Shown here one piece after another: positions 40,746-52,083 of a stretch of 64,000 nt of DNA. Each line of letters opens with the position of its first letter. Positions within the stretch are counted from its first letter, which is position 1. Both the position numbers and the translations under genes were made by a program. Under the pieces are notes generated by a model, which ran no database searches, was not told the DNA's origin, and worked only from the letters and a program-made list of their open reading frames with translations. The DNA is from Marsupella aquatica (Eukaryota; Marchantiophyta). The stretch spans positions 24,986,001 through 25,050,000 of the forward strand of contig OZ316891.1 of assembly GCA_973895155.1 (NCBI GenBank). Direction: 5' to 3'.

Positions 40746-43433
40746 TGCGTCTTCTTCATCTTGCTTGTAACGTTCGTCGAGGGAAGTGTCACGCAATTGA
40801 CATGGGTCTTAACACCAAAAACGTCACTATGGGTGCCAAAACCATCTCCTTGTACCTGAGGATCACGAAGGGATGTTGTGAAGGTCGGTAAACACCAATT
40901 TATGCCCTTAACACCAGACTATCATAGCAAGACTCTATCACACATCACCCAAGCTCAATCCCAAGGAACCAAGGTTGGGGATCAGATCTGCGCTCATGAT
41001 AGTTCTGGTGAGAAGGGGTCTTCATATCGGGCCCGTACACACAGGGCCTAGCGCTACGGTGCGCATAGGTCTATACGTATGCTTACTGTCATAGGTATGT
41101 TTCTATTCCGCCGCTGGAATGTACCCATAAACCAGTGACTCCTGACTGATTCCCGGCTTAGGGACTTCTAAGCCATTGCCCCACCACTCTGCCATTCCAC
41201 TCTCAACAATCAGAGCTATGATAGTCCTCACCCAACCCGCTTCAATGCACCCTGTACACCTCTCAGTGGCGCTGCTAGTCCCATCATACACTCAGATTGC
41301 CTCACACACACACGCATCCATGAGAGAAATGAGGCCTGAGAGGAAAACTCAATTAGATTCAAAGATGTGCACAATAGTTCACTGAGAACACTTGATCCGA
41401 ACACTAGGGCCGAAGGCTGTCTCCTCCATATTGTGACGTGCTTGCCCCGCAAGCCCCATGCTTGCCATGCAAGCTCAATCCTGAACCTGAGCCCAACTCA
41501 CTCCAGATTGCGATGGCAGATTGGACTCGAACCAATCTCGTACTTGCCTTGCAAACTCAATCCTGAACTCAACCTCCTTCATTGCACTTCATTCTTGGGG
41601 GCACATACAGATCTCACACCTCCATTTCAGAATGTCAAGTTACGCATGCACAGTTGACTCGACTTCAAAGCTGATACCAGGCCTAACGGCGATCTACCCC
41701 AGACTACAATGAGGCCCGGCCTCATGCTTGCCCTGCAAGCTCAGATCTGGCCATAAATCCCTTAGTGCTCTCCACCAGACAAAGGCCGGGACTCCCCATG
41801 GATCACGTAGCCTTGCCAGACTAAACTGTAAATGCTCCTCCTGCTGCCCCTCAATCAATATCTCAGCCTCCCTAATGTGCTCACCACAAATCACATTAAA
41901 ATCCTCCCCACAGTTTACAATCACCAACACATCACCTTCACCAAGGCTCTGTATCGGGGGGAAAAGAACCCAGTTGTGTTGCCTACTAGAAAGAGCCACA
42001 ATCCAGCTTGCAAACCTAGCCAACTGTTGCTGTGAAGCGTGGCTAATTACTCCTTGAGTAATAGCACAACCAAGCTCTCCCCAACACACAGCTTCCAAGC
42101 CCAGCCTTCCTTGCACAGAGCTCCTCCCTGCTGCTCAATCTACGTGAGATCACACAACTGAAGTTCCCCCCTGCCTCTACCGGGGGGCTGCTCTATATAC
42201 TCTCATATTGAGCCCAAATGGGTGGATACCATGCTACTGGAGCCCCATCCCAGCCCTAACACAGCCGCCACTATCTCTAACTACTGAACCCTAACTCGCA
42301 ACTTTATTTCTATCTCGAATTGGCTATGTTCTTCGGATTTGGCCCTCTTCCATGGTTTTTGCGAGCTTGCGCCTCCTCTCCCGATTTCTCTATTCAACCA
42401 TTTGCTGCGTGGATAGCAACGTTGGAAGCGGCTTGAGCTCCTCTTTCCAACGAGGTCAATTATAGCCGATTTGGTCAAATATACAGAAAGTTATGCCCCC
42501 GTAACCGAGAGGGGGTACTCACTGCTATGCTAACCCGAGTTACATAGCTAACCCGAGTTCGGCTAACCTAGCTATCCTATCTAACCCGAGTAGATCTAAC
42601 CCGTGGTCTCGAGTTAGGCCGCTACCCGCTATCCGCTAACCTAGGCTAAGCTGAGCCCGAACCCAAACTTACCTGTGCTAACCCAAGCCCGAGTTTAGGC
42701 TAACCCGAGTTCAGTCTAACCCGGGATCAATCTAATCCAAACCCGGGTTAAGCCTAAGCTGAAGCTATGCTGACATGAGCTAAGCTGAAGCCGTGCTTAC
42801 ATGAGCTAAGCTGAAGTCGTGCTCACATAAGCTAAGCTGTGGCCGAGCTTAGGTTAACCCGAAACCGAAGCCGAATCCGCTAATTCCGACCACAAGTTAA
42901 CCCGTCACACTAATCAGGCCGTATCTTCCTTAATACACTTCCATTTCCCGAGTGTTTTATATCGATTTTACTTGTCTTGACCAGATCTTTCCAATGCTCT
43001 TTACAGATCTGGATTTGGTGGCATATTAAAAGAGATATGGCTGCCGACCACCCGCGATATAGCTTTTATTTCCCTACTCTTAACGCCATGATTGCCCTTA
43101 TTCTTGTCATCTTGCTAATTGTTATGCAATATCAATAGCTACTCCTTGCATACAACAACCTAGTTAATCAGATTATAGAATAAGGACCATGTCATAGGCG
43201 TCACAGGAAGTCAACCCGTCCTCCTTTTGTTCATTTTGAACTTGGGCTCTCCCCTTGGTGGGGGGAGCCTGCTTGCCACTCTTTGCACGAGTGTTTTTAG
43301 CCATGTTCCCAACGACCAAATCTGCCCGTAGTTGATCCGCCGGGTATGTTGAAGCACTAAGTCCCCGCAAAAATCCGTTAAGATTTTTGAATTCTGACTT
43401 AGCACAACCCCAGCCCGGTGTCTATGCCAGCAA
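40746..43433 (-). other. Chromovirus long leader (about 2.7 kb), no supported gene
   Basis: The region between primer site and gag is unusually long. It contains small palindromes of the form CTTGCC-N-GCAAG at about 41440-41740, a degenerate repeat of CTAACCCGAG and GCTAAGCTGAAG words at 42520-42900, and an open frame at 41694-42116 with no recognisable domain. Confidence 0.6.
42520..42900. repeat. Degenerate CTAACCCGAG / GCTAAGCTGAAG repeats
   Basis: The word CTAACCCGAG recurs many times at irregular spacing and is followed by several GCTAAGCTGAAGC-like units. It lies inside the chromovirus leader. Confidence 0.7.
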
Positions 43434-43447
43434 ATGCTCTGATACCA
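43434..43447 (-). promoter_or_regulatory. Chromovirus primer binding site (tRNA-iMet)
   Basis: The minus strand reads TGGTATCAGAGC two bases inside the 5' LTR. This is the standard complement of the plant initiator methionine tRNA 3' end. Confidence 0.9.
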
Positions 43448-43449
43448 CA

Positions 43450-44942
43450 AGTGGTGGACCTTGCCACCCAGCGCCCTCACCAATCCCAGCACTTGTGCCT
43501 AAGTGCCCTTGGTGCTCGAACGCCTCCACGGAATACCTTGAGCAAGCATCCAAGTGCCTCTAGCACCACCAGCGGCCACTCCCATACGAAACCTAAACTT
43601 GCTCACCTACACGACCGCTACTCAACGGTCCTCACTGTCTGCACAACCAACCAACCACCTCGGTAAGTAACCCTGCCGGATCTAGAACGCACCAAGTCTA
43701 GCATCCTAACTCAAGCTCAACAGACGTTAGTAAATAGGTCAGTGATAGGTCCTCCCGATGCCATAAGCCGGAACCAGAACTCACGCCCACTCTCCATCCA
43801 GGACAGTTCCTTCCTTGGGCGCAGCCCGAGTTCCCCCTCATACCTATCCATCACCAACTGATTGCCCTGACCTCAGGACATACTCATGGCCCAAATAGCG
43901 TAGCTTGTCCTAAAGCTTGTCCCAAGCTTGTTTCAACACGCCGGGACCAGAACGGCTGACTCTAACACCTACTCTCGGTTTGCCCCACTGATGGTCTAGG
44001 GACCGAACGCCCTTGGTACTCAGCCTCCATACCTACTTGGCCTTGCCTCCCCAATGCAAGCTCCCTTGGGAGGCTGAACGCGGCTTGGCTACTGTTCGGC
44101 AGGATTTGGCAAACGGGTCAGCTAGCACCCGCAAACCACGAGAACCCATGGCACCCCCAGACCCAGCTGAGCTCAGGAGGGCGTAGCCATTCTCAAGAGC
44201 TTTCCAACGCACCTAAGAAGTCCTCCAACGGACTTCCCGTTGGGAAGATATCGCCATTTCCATTTGGCGGTTCCCTTTAGTGTCGCGACTGCTGCGGCTC
44301 ACCACTTCGGCTCGCCCTTAGCCCCCAGGGAGACACCACTCCCCTTATATATGCTTCTGAGGACCTGCCACCCCCGGACCAGCTTTGGTCCCAAAACATT
44401 TGGCCCCCAACCCGGATCCCATCACGCATAACGGGCGCGCCACCAACTGGCAACGCCCATAACTTTCTTGATAGGCATCCGCAAGCAGAGTGCCTTAGCC
44501 CGTTGTGACCGGGCCAACCCGGTGCTCATGCCTAGGCCCTCAGGTCTAATCGCCGCTCAGGGCCCCCGACTGGCCCAACTCGGATCGGGCCACAACTTGC
44601 GCCCTAAGCGTCCGTTGCCAATGGCAACAACTCCATTGGTCTTGGGCCCAAGAGGAGCTCACTCCCAAGCCCTCAGAACTCAAAGCCCATCCAATGGTTC
44701 GGACGGCCACCCTTGAGCCCGACCCATTTCCCCTTGACCCAACCAGCCATAGGCTAGTCCAAGTCCCTAGTGTGTGTCCCCAGCTTGGCCCCTTGCCTCG
44801 CTAGTGCCACGTCTCATTGCCCACAAGTCTCCCCATGCTAAGTCCTCCCCGGATGGCCTATCCGGGCCTGGACCATAAGGGAGCTCGACGTCGGAGTCAG
44901 CAACGTTGGAGCTAAGTGTTAAGGTAGTCAAGTTCCACGATT
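43450..44942 (-). repeat. Chromovirus 5' LTR (right copy)
   Basis: Direct repeat of 33837-35331. It is bounded by the primer site on the left and the GAAGC duplication on the right. Confidence 0.9.
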
Positions 44943-44947
44943 GAAGC
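44943..44947. repeat. Target-site duplication GAAGC (right), chromovirus
   Basis: It matches 33832-33836. Confidence 0.85.
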
Positions 44948-46130
44948 TCATACTCACATTTCAGAATCATATCACCCAGAGATAGCCATACATCATAATA
45001 CCACTGGCCACATCTTAGATAGAACCAGAGTAATACCTGATGATCAATTTGCTTTTCATATATCACAGGATATTACTAATTTACCTGACCCAAAATCTGT
45101 CAAAGAAGCACAAAACCAAGCAGATTGGCCTAAATGGAAAATAGCCATGAACTCTGAGTTAGACTCTTTGATCTCTAGAAAAGTATTTGGTTCTATAACC
45201 ATTGCTTCTCCAAACCAACACCTTACAGGATACAAAATCATATTTACCAAAAAGAGGAATTCCCAAGGAGAAATTGTGAGATATAAAGCTCAACTCGTTG
45301 CGAAAGGATAGACTCAAGTCTATGGCACAGATTATGACCTTACATATTCACCTGTTATGGATGTAACTACCTACCACTACTTGATAGCATTTGCAATCCA
45401 ACACAAACTCTTAATGCATCAACTAGATGTGGTGACCGCTTACCTCTACGGTCAATTTGACACTATGATTTATATGGAAGCTCCACCAGAGCTTATAGAA
45501 CGTGTCAATTTCCATGCAAATTCAAATCTTGATTCAAATATGCATAGTGGCAAACATGCAAATGAATTTGACTACTTAAATCAGCTGGTACTCCACAATA
45601 CCTCTAAGGCAATAGCATTCCAAGAAACTCCTAGAAATAGAAAGACTTGATTTGCTATTCAGGTTCTTCATTCGCTCTATGGCCTAAAACAAAGTGGACG
45701 TACCTGGTAGCAACATTTCAAAACAAAGATGATATCCATGGGATACAAAAATTCAGAGATTGCACCTTGTCTATTCATAAAGAATCAAGAGCCTAAATTC
45801 ATAATCATTGCTATTTATGTAGATGACCTCAACTTGTTTGGTACAAACAAGATGATGCAAGAATCTATACAAACGCTGAAACGCGTATTCGAAATGAGGG
45901 ATTTAGGAAGAACCTCTTACTGCATTGGACTTCAATTTGAACATTTGAAGATGGGCATTCTCCTACATCAAGAGACTTACACAAAGAAGGTGTTAAAACA
46001 TTTCCACATGGACTTGTTAAAACCTATGAAGTCCTCCATGGATATACGTACCTTGGACATACAAAAATATATGTTCAGGAAGAGAGAAAATTTTGAACCT
46101 TTACTAAGTTCAGATATGCCATAGCTTTTG
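44948..46130 (+). pseudogene. Ty1/copia reverse transcriptase fragment, right part
   Basis: The frame continues the copia linker at 33470-33836 and carries copia RT motifs: WPKWKIAMNSELDSL, YKAQLVAKG, DVVTAYLYGQFD, MEAPPELIERV, LHSLYGLKQSGRTW, APCLFIK, the active site YVDDLNLFG and MRDLGRTSYCIGLQ. TAG codons at 45309-45311 and 45708-45710 and a TGA at about 45648 interrupt it. RNase H is missing; after about 46130 the similarity fades, and a minisatellite starts at 46380. Together with the left part this is one copia relic that received the chromovirus. Confidence 0.85.
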
Positions 46131-46379
46131 GCTATTGGTGCTCTCATGTTTTCACAAGGAGGATATGCATGGTATGGGTGCAGGGTATTTCCCAACATTC
46201 CCTCGGTAATTCATTGTTTGATAACAAAGAAGTAGGTATTCTGGCCATCTTGGGGTAATGCACCCAAATTACCTGCTGAAGCCCACAAGTACCAGGGTAT
46301 ATCACACTCAGAGTGTTTTGACCTCTCCCCTACGTGTCTCTGGGGAATTTAGCTATGTACAACCACCCACTTGTGAGGG

Positions 46380-47440
46380 GGTATTGTTGGGCTATTTTGA
46401 CGGATGGCTCCAATTGCAGGCGTGTAGGTGTAGGCTGTGGCATCCATGGATGTATTGGAGGATGATGTGCATCACAACCATCCAACTTCCCCCTGCAAGG
46501 ATGGTGAAAGTCCTACTTGCGATGGGGTATTGCTGAGGTATTGTCACAGATGTGCTCCAATTGAAGGCGTGCAGGTGTAGGCTGTGGCGTCCGTGGATGT
46601 ATTGGAGGATGATGTGCATCGCAACCATCCAATTTCCCCCCGCAAGGTGGTGAAAGTCCTACTTGCAAGTGGGTATTGCTAAGGTAATGTGACGGATGTG
46701 CTCCAATTGAAGGCATACAGGTGTAGACTGTGGCGTCCGTGGATGTATTGGAGGATGATGTGCATTGCAACCATCCAATTTCCCCACGTGAGGATGGTGA
46801 AAGTCCTACGTGTGAGGGTATTGCTTGTGTATTCAAACGGATGTGCTCCAATTGCAGGCGTGGAGGTGTACGTTGTGGCATCCGTGGATGTATTGGAGGA
46901 TGATGTGCATTGCAACCATCCAATTTCCCCCCGCGAGGATGGTGAAAGTCCTACTTGTGAGGGGTTATTGTGACGGATGTGCTCCAATTGAAGGTGTGCA
47001 GGTGTAGGCTGTGGCATCTGTGGATGTATTGGAGGATGATGTGCATTGCAACCATCCAATTTCCCCCCGCAAGGATGGTGAAAGTCCTACTTGCAAGTGG
47101 GTATTGCTAAGGTAATGTGACGGATGTGCTCCAATTGAAGGCGTACAGGTGTAGGCTGTGGCGTCCGTGGATGTATGATGTGCATCGCAACCATCCAATT
47201 TCCCCCCGTGAGGATGGTGAAAGTCCTACGTGTGAGGGTATTGCTTGTGAATTCAGACGGATGTGCTCCAATTGCAGGCATGGAGGTGTACGCTGTGGCG
47301 TCCATGGATGTATTGGAGGATGATGTGCATCATCGCAACCATCCAACTACCCCCCATGAGGATGGTGAAAGTCCTACTTGCAATGGGGTATTTCTGGGGT
47401 ATTCTGACTTGGGAGGGGGTATTTTTGAGGTATTCTGATG
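46380..47440. repeat. About 145-bp minisatellite
   Basis: Seven to eight tandem copies of a unit of about 139-146 bp, recognisable by GGATGTATTGGAGGATGATG and GATGGTGAAAGTCCTAC. One copy is shortened near 47170 and the right edge degenerates. Long open frames on both strands are a by-product of the repetition and I do not call them genes. Confidence 0.9.
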
Positions 47441-47734
47441 GTATTTGCCGGATGTGCGCCAAATGGAGGCATCCAGGGGTCCACTGTGTGCCATCCGTGG
47501 ATCTTGTGTGCCGGTATTTTGAAGGTATTCCGGGGATGTAGTGTTATTGGAGGCGTACATGGGAGGTGGATCCATGGAAAAATTCATGGGTACTTGGGGT
47601 TACTTCATTCAAATTGACAGACATACAGATTTGACAATGTTTGATTATTTAGGAGTGCGGGCACGAGTCACAAAACTAGACATATATAAACCCCAAGCCC
47701 CTTCACCAGACGATGTTCTAGGTATCTGACTACC

Positions 47735-48577
47735 TCAGTCTTCAGCAACATTCTGTACAACATTCTCAGGGAAGATCCTTTGCTTGCCTTCCGCATTGAG
47801 AACCGGTAGATCTCTAATGATTACTCTATTTTGCTCTAGAGCCCACCTGGCCACCATGTCTAATAACTCAGACGCAGTCTTCTTAGCGTGTTTGGTGAAT
47901 GGTTTGGAGGAAGTCTCTGATCGCTTGACGTTTGTATCTGCAACGAACATGCGCAGCTTGGCGTCCACTTTGCATGTCTTCATCAATCCCATGGCTCTCA
48001 TGCAGACCACTAATTTGACGTTGACTCCTGCAAAAGTTTCAGAAAGATAGGGTGGATGTTTAAAAGCACAACAACGGTCCCTCACATCCGAAAACAACTT
48101 ACATAGCATATGATGCTGAACAGGATTTTTATATATGTTTACGTAGTGCGGCTAAACTATATATGTACTTACTATGTTTGAGTCTTTAGTAACATGTGAT
48201 TTGCCACTTAATCTGCTCCTAGTTTATGTGCATGCTGGAAACTATTCTAATCAGAGGACTCTGCCTCACTACTTGGACCTATCGGTAGATTCCGCCTCAT
48301 CGTCCACAAACTCACTTCTACAAATGTCATCCACAAACCTCCTCACCAAAAACTTCCTATCACAACCTCTCCTTAGACGAAGGCCCTTTGTTTCCCAAGA
48401 CAATGTTTGGCACCTCTCAACTTTTTTGGCCGCCTTCTCTGCGTATGATGGAAGAATAAATGGTTTTTCTGGTGTCATCTCCAATGCTTCAGCAATCGTT
48501 TTCCGAAGGTCAAACCTTCTCCGCATATTCCACTCCGACCTGAAAGTTTTCATAGATATTAAAAATCTGTACATGTA
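47735..48577 (-). pseudogene. Downstream exon remnants, unknown function
   Basis: Two stretches look coding but match nothing I recognise. One is at about 48290-48545 (EWNMRRRFDLRKTIAEAL, KKVERCQTLSWETKGLRLR, RRFVDDICRSEFVDDEAES). The other is at 47735-48109 (FAGVNVKLVVCMRAMGLM, KKTASELLDMVARWALEQ). They lie just 3' of the methyltransferase-like gene on the same strand and may be a second gene or further exons. Introns between them are likely but not resolved. Confidence 0.35.
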
Positions 48578-48626
48578 AAAATATCTTATTGAAAACAGTC
48601 GTGGATTTGGATCAGGCTTACGAGCA

Positions 48627-50426
48627 TTACTTAGAAGACTCCTCATCCTCGGATTCTGATTCTGATCCCAAAGGATTTCTCTTCTCTTCCTTGTCATCTC
48701 CAAGATCGGCGACGGGAACATCTTCCTCATTAGGTTCCCCAGCAACATCCAGCTCGCTTTCTTTAGAATCAAAGTTTAAAATTGATCTAACTCTGTCCAA
48801 CTTCTCTTTCCCCTTCCTTGAGACTGTCTTTTCCGGAGTCAAAGTTGACTTTGGCTCCAAAATGTCATCTAGCATAAATCTTGCAGCAGTCACAAACTCT
48901 TGCCGCCCTTTGACACCAATAACAAATCTACCACAATAGTCTCCCGCCACAAATGAACTTCCCGAACAAGCGGTCCAGTCAATGAAAATATCCCCACGAC
49001 AGGAGATGAGCTCTATGACAGATTGCATAAACCCAACTGTGAGCCTTCCGTTTCCACAGGCCACAAGGTCTGGCATTGGATCAGTCTTTAAAGACGGAAG
49101 TCCTATAAGATTTGTAACAGAGGGATCTTCAGAGGGTGACAATGGACAAAACTTGGGGTCTTTGGGGATTGAAGTTTTGCTTGAAACACGGCCGAATATA
49201 TCCAACCTCAGCGTGAAGATCTGAAAAACAAAATAATAGTGAGGTCGTGGTAAACAATTTCAACTAGCATAGTGATACATAATATTAGCGCCTGGCGCTA
49301 GCCAAAAAGTAATGCAGATAATTCTTACCTGAGTATTAGGCTTAGGTTTGTACATAGGAAACCCCATGACGACTATATGCGAGGCAATACAGGAAAACTT
49401 ATGAGATTGTTGGCATGCAGATATTACTTCCGAAATCTGATCGTACTCTCCATTGTGAAGAATAGCCAGAAGTCCATCGTCAGAAAGGAAAGGGTCCATT
49501 GCGCTAAAAAAAGCCAATGGAAGAGAGTGGTCTTGCAAATTCCATTTGGGTACTTTTTTGTCTAGAAGAGATGGTCTCAACCCAGTTGGCAAATACAGAA
49601 AGCCGGCATTGACACCAAATGCCCTAACTTTACCCCGTCTGATTACCCCCTTCGCACGGGATCCCGACTTAACGAGATTTTTACCCCAGCTCTCAACCCG
49701 GCCAACCCATGATGGCTTCTCTTCCCGCTTGGACACACTCTTGTAGAAGTCTGCCAAGGTGGACTCCACAAATGTATGTCTCGATTTATTCCCCTTGAAG
49801 TCTCCCACATTCCATTGTAAACCAATCGCTGCAAGCGTTTCCCGCTGAGAACCCGCAAACATAGAAACACGACATTTCTTCTTCCTCCTTATGCTGGTTG
49901 CATCCACGGGTGGAACACTCACATCCTCAGGCGTTGCCAACCCTTCAGGCGGCTCCTCATCCTTCCCAACACTAATTTCACGAGAGGGCTCTGGTGTTGC
50001 AGTTCCAGCATTACCAAAAACCAACCCCGCGTCTGATTTTTGAGACCCTGCTAAAAAACGAAATTGTGACAGGTTAATAATAGTGTCGGGCGCTAGCCAA
50101 CGTTAAGCTTTGACAACTAGACAGAAATAGAAAAACAAACATAGGAACTCACTCTTTCGGGTCTCTTTATGAGATCCACTTAGGGTTGTTTCTTGCTTGG
50201 CTTTCGCTCTGGGTTTCCAACTCCTTGCAACTTGGACGACTCGGGTCTCGCAAATCCTTTGTAGCTCTATGGCCGATCGATCTATCTCTTCATTGGTCGC
50301 TTGCTTCATCTCTGACAAAATATTCCTTGGAACTATATTCTTTGATAACTTCTGGAAAGCATCTTTCTCCGTATCATCAAATGGGGAACTCCACTTCTCT
50401 GTGTCAAGATACCATGGACAATGCAA
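48627..50426 (-). CDS. Methyltransferase-like gene, three exons (5' part broken upstream)
   Basis: Exon at 50426-50133 ends KETRK before GTGAGTTC. The next, opening near 50050 after TTTTTTAGCAG, runs to the PKPNTQ codons at about 49330, followed by GTAAGAATT. The third opens at about 49222 after a pyrimidine tract (IFTLRLDIFG) and ends at 48627 with an acidic tail. The third exon has DIFIDWTACSGSSFVAGDYC then FVIGVKGRQEFVTAA, resembling the S-adenosylmethionine loop and following acidic-strand region of DNA adenine/cytosine N-methyltransferases. The second has LPLAFFSAMDPFLSDDGLLAIL, typical of the strand after the catalytic motif, so the order is permuted (catalytic part first). The usual (D/N)PP(Y/W) is not seen; VNAGFLYLP stands where it should be. 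Activity is therefore doubtful. Confidence 0.5.
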
Positions 50427-51250
50427 AACCTCCTAGTTTGTCATCTTTCTTGGGGGAAACTTCCCTTCTGTTGGGTACATCAAGTACCCAAGAAAGTCCC
50501 CAGACACTTCAGACCTCAAAATTACAACGGCCCAGTTTTGGAAGGCACCAGGATAGGCCCAAAAATAGGAAGGGTCACTCCTCTCCATTTTTGTGTAATA
50601 TTGATACAAATATCTCTTTGCTCTCTTGCGGTTGACATCACTAAATCCTCCTTATCAGCGTACTTGGATTCCCAAATGTTGTTGAAGAACTTGGCCCTTA
50701 CGGAATCACCGTACTTTCTAAAATCCTCTAAAATCACTTCCCTCAACTTCTCAAATGTCATGACCTCTCCGACCAGTGTTGAAAGACGTTGTTCTGTACA
50801 CAAAGCCATAACTTCGTTCAAAGACGCATCTAAGAGAGTAGTGGCTATCCCCTCAATTGTATTCCAAACATGCCAGGTGTGACACCACTACTTGACGGGG
50901 TCATCAGAAATGTCAAAGGGATGAAAAAACTGTTTCCGTAAGTCAGGAGTACAATGAGCAACGAGAAGTGTACTTTGCAGCTTTGGATCTAATGCCAAAT
51001 TGGCAGTGAACAAGTGAGCTCTATCCATTGTGCTGAATACGGCATCAGGGACCTTCTCGCATTTCAGCCGGTCAATAAGACTATACATTTCGGCACAAGT
51101 GTCCATGAAATCTTCAAACTCTGGGCTTAGCAAGGAAGTGAGCTTTGGAGTTTTCACGGTCCACTCCTTAGTTGCTTCCTTCATCATCTGATTGTGACAA
51201 AGACTGGTCTCTTCGACAGACCATGGAGGGGAGGTAATCCATCCGTTATC
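50427..51250 (-). pseudogene. 5' part of the methyltransferase-like gene, stop and frameshift
   Basis: One frame runs from the minisatellite edge at about 51250 down to 50522 with a TAG at 50888-50890. Clear coding stretches are CAEMYSLIDRLKCEKVPDA, LLVAHCTPDLRKQFFHPF and FRKYGDSVRAKFFNNIWES. Near 50530 the frame shifts, because VILRSEVSGDFLGYLMYP continues in another frame, and a further TAG precedes EVLHCPWYLDTEKW at about 50430. I recognise no domain. Position and strand suggest it is the N-terminal part of the same protein as the methyltransferase-like exons. Confidence 0.45.
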
Positions 51251-51279
51251 ACTGATATCAGTGACCCCCTTTTTTTTCT

Positions 51280-51970
51280 CTAATCTTGGAGAGCTCTCCA
51301 AGATGGCGACAGTTTTTTTTGGCAATCTTGGAGAGCTCTCCGAGATCCCTACCATTTTTTTGGCAATCTCGGAGACCTCTCCGAGATCCCTACCATTTTT
51401 ATGGCAATCTCGGAGAGGCTCTCCGAGATCCCTACCATTTTTATGGCAATCTCGGAGAGGCTCTCCGAGATCCCTACCATTTTTATGGCAATCTCGGAGA
51501 GGCTCTCCGAGATCCCTACCATTTTTATGGCAATCTCGGAGAGGCTCTCCGAGATCCCAACACACTTCCAGGAGTATGTTGGAGACATGGTAGTTTGTTT
51601 GCTCACCATGTCAGAGAGCCTCTCCGACATACCAAGTCACTCCGTTGCCATCTCGGAGAGCTTCTCCGAGATACCAAGATTTTGTTGACCATCTCAAAAA
51701 GCCTCTCCAAGATACCAAGTCTTTTTGTTGACCATCTCGGAGAGCCTCTCCAAGATACCAAGTCTTTTTGTTGACCATCTCGGAGAGCCTCTCCAAGATA
51801 CCAAGTCTTTTTGTTGACCATCTCGGAGAGCCTCTCCAAGATACCAAGTCTTTTTGTTGACCATCTCGGAGAGCCTCTCCGAGATACCAAGTCACTTTGC
51901 AGACCATCATCGACTTTCCCATTCCATTTCTAAGACCATCTCAAAGAGCCTCTCCGACATACAAATACAA
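51280..51970. repeat. Palindromic minisatellite, 42-bp and 43-bp subfamilies
   Basis: Units carry the near-perfect palindrome ATCTCGGAGAG-CTCTCCGAGAT. In 51290-51560 the spacer between palindromes is CCCTACCATTTTTATGGCA (period 42). In 51640-51900 it is ACCAAGTCTTTTTGTTGACC (period 43). The two types meet at about 51560-51640. Confidence 0.9.
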
Positions 51971-52083
51971 AAAATTTGCAAGTGATACACATCACATTCA
52001 CTTTTCATATATATTATAATGTGTACACAGCAACACTTCATCATTGCTACCTTCTCTAAAGCTAACCCCTATTGGCCACTACT

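Larger units (their letters stand above)
33837..44942 (-). mobile_element. Chromovirus (Ty3/gypsy) inserted in a copia element, decayed
   Basis: LTRs at 33837-35331 and 43450-44942 flank, in minus-strand order, an initiator-Met primer site, a 2.7-kb leader, gag, protease, RT, RNase H, integrase and a chromodomain. Many substitutions separate the LTRs, so it is older than elements A and B. Stops and frameshifts break gag and pol. The ends defined by the GAAGC duplication give LTRs that begin AA and end CT in element orientation rather than TG...CA. Confidence 0.9.

Noticed and set aside
41694-42116. Possible gene in the chromovirus leader
   Set aside because: 140 residues without recognisable motif, in a repeat-rich leader; noted only as part of the leader.
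46380-47440. Long open frames on both strands of the minisatellite
   Set aside because: They result from repetition of a stop-poor unit and share no similarity with known proteins.
51280-51970. CRISPR-like palindrome-spacer array
   Set aside because: Spacers are repeated, not unique, and no cas genes exist; it is a minisatellite.
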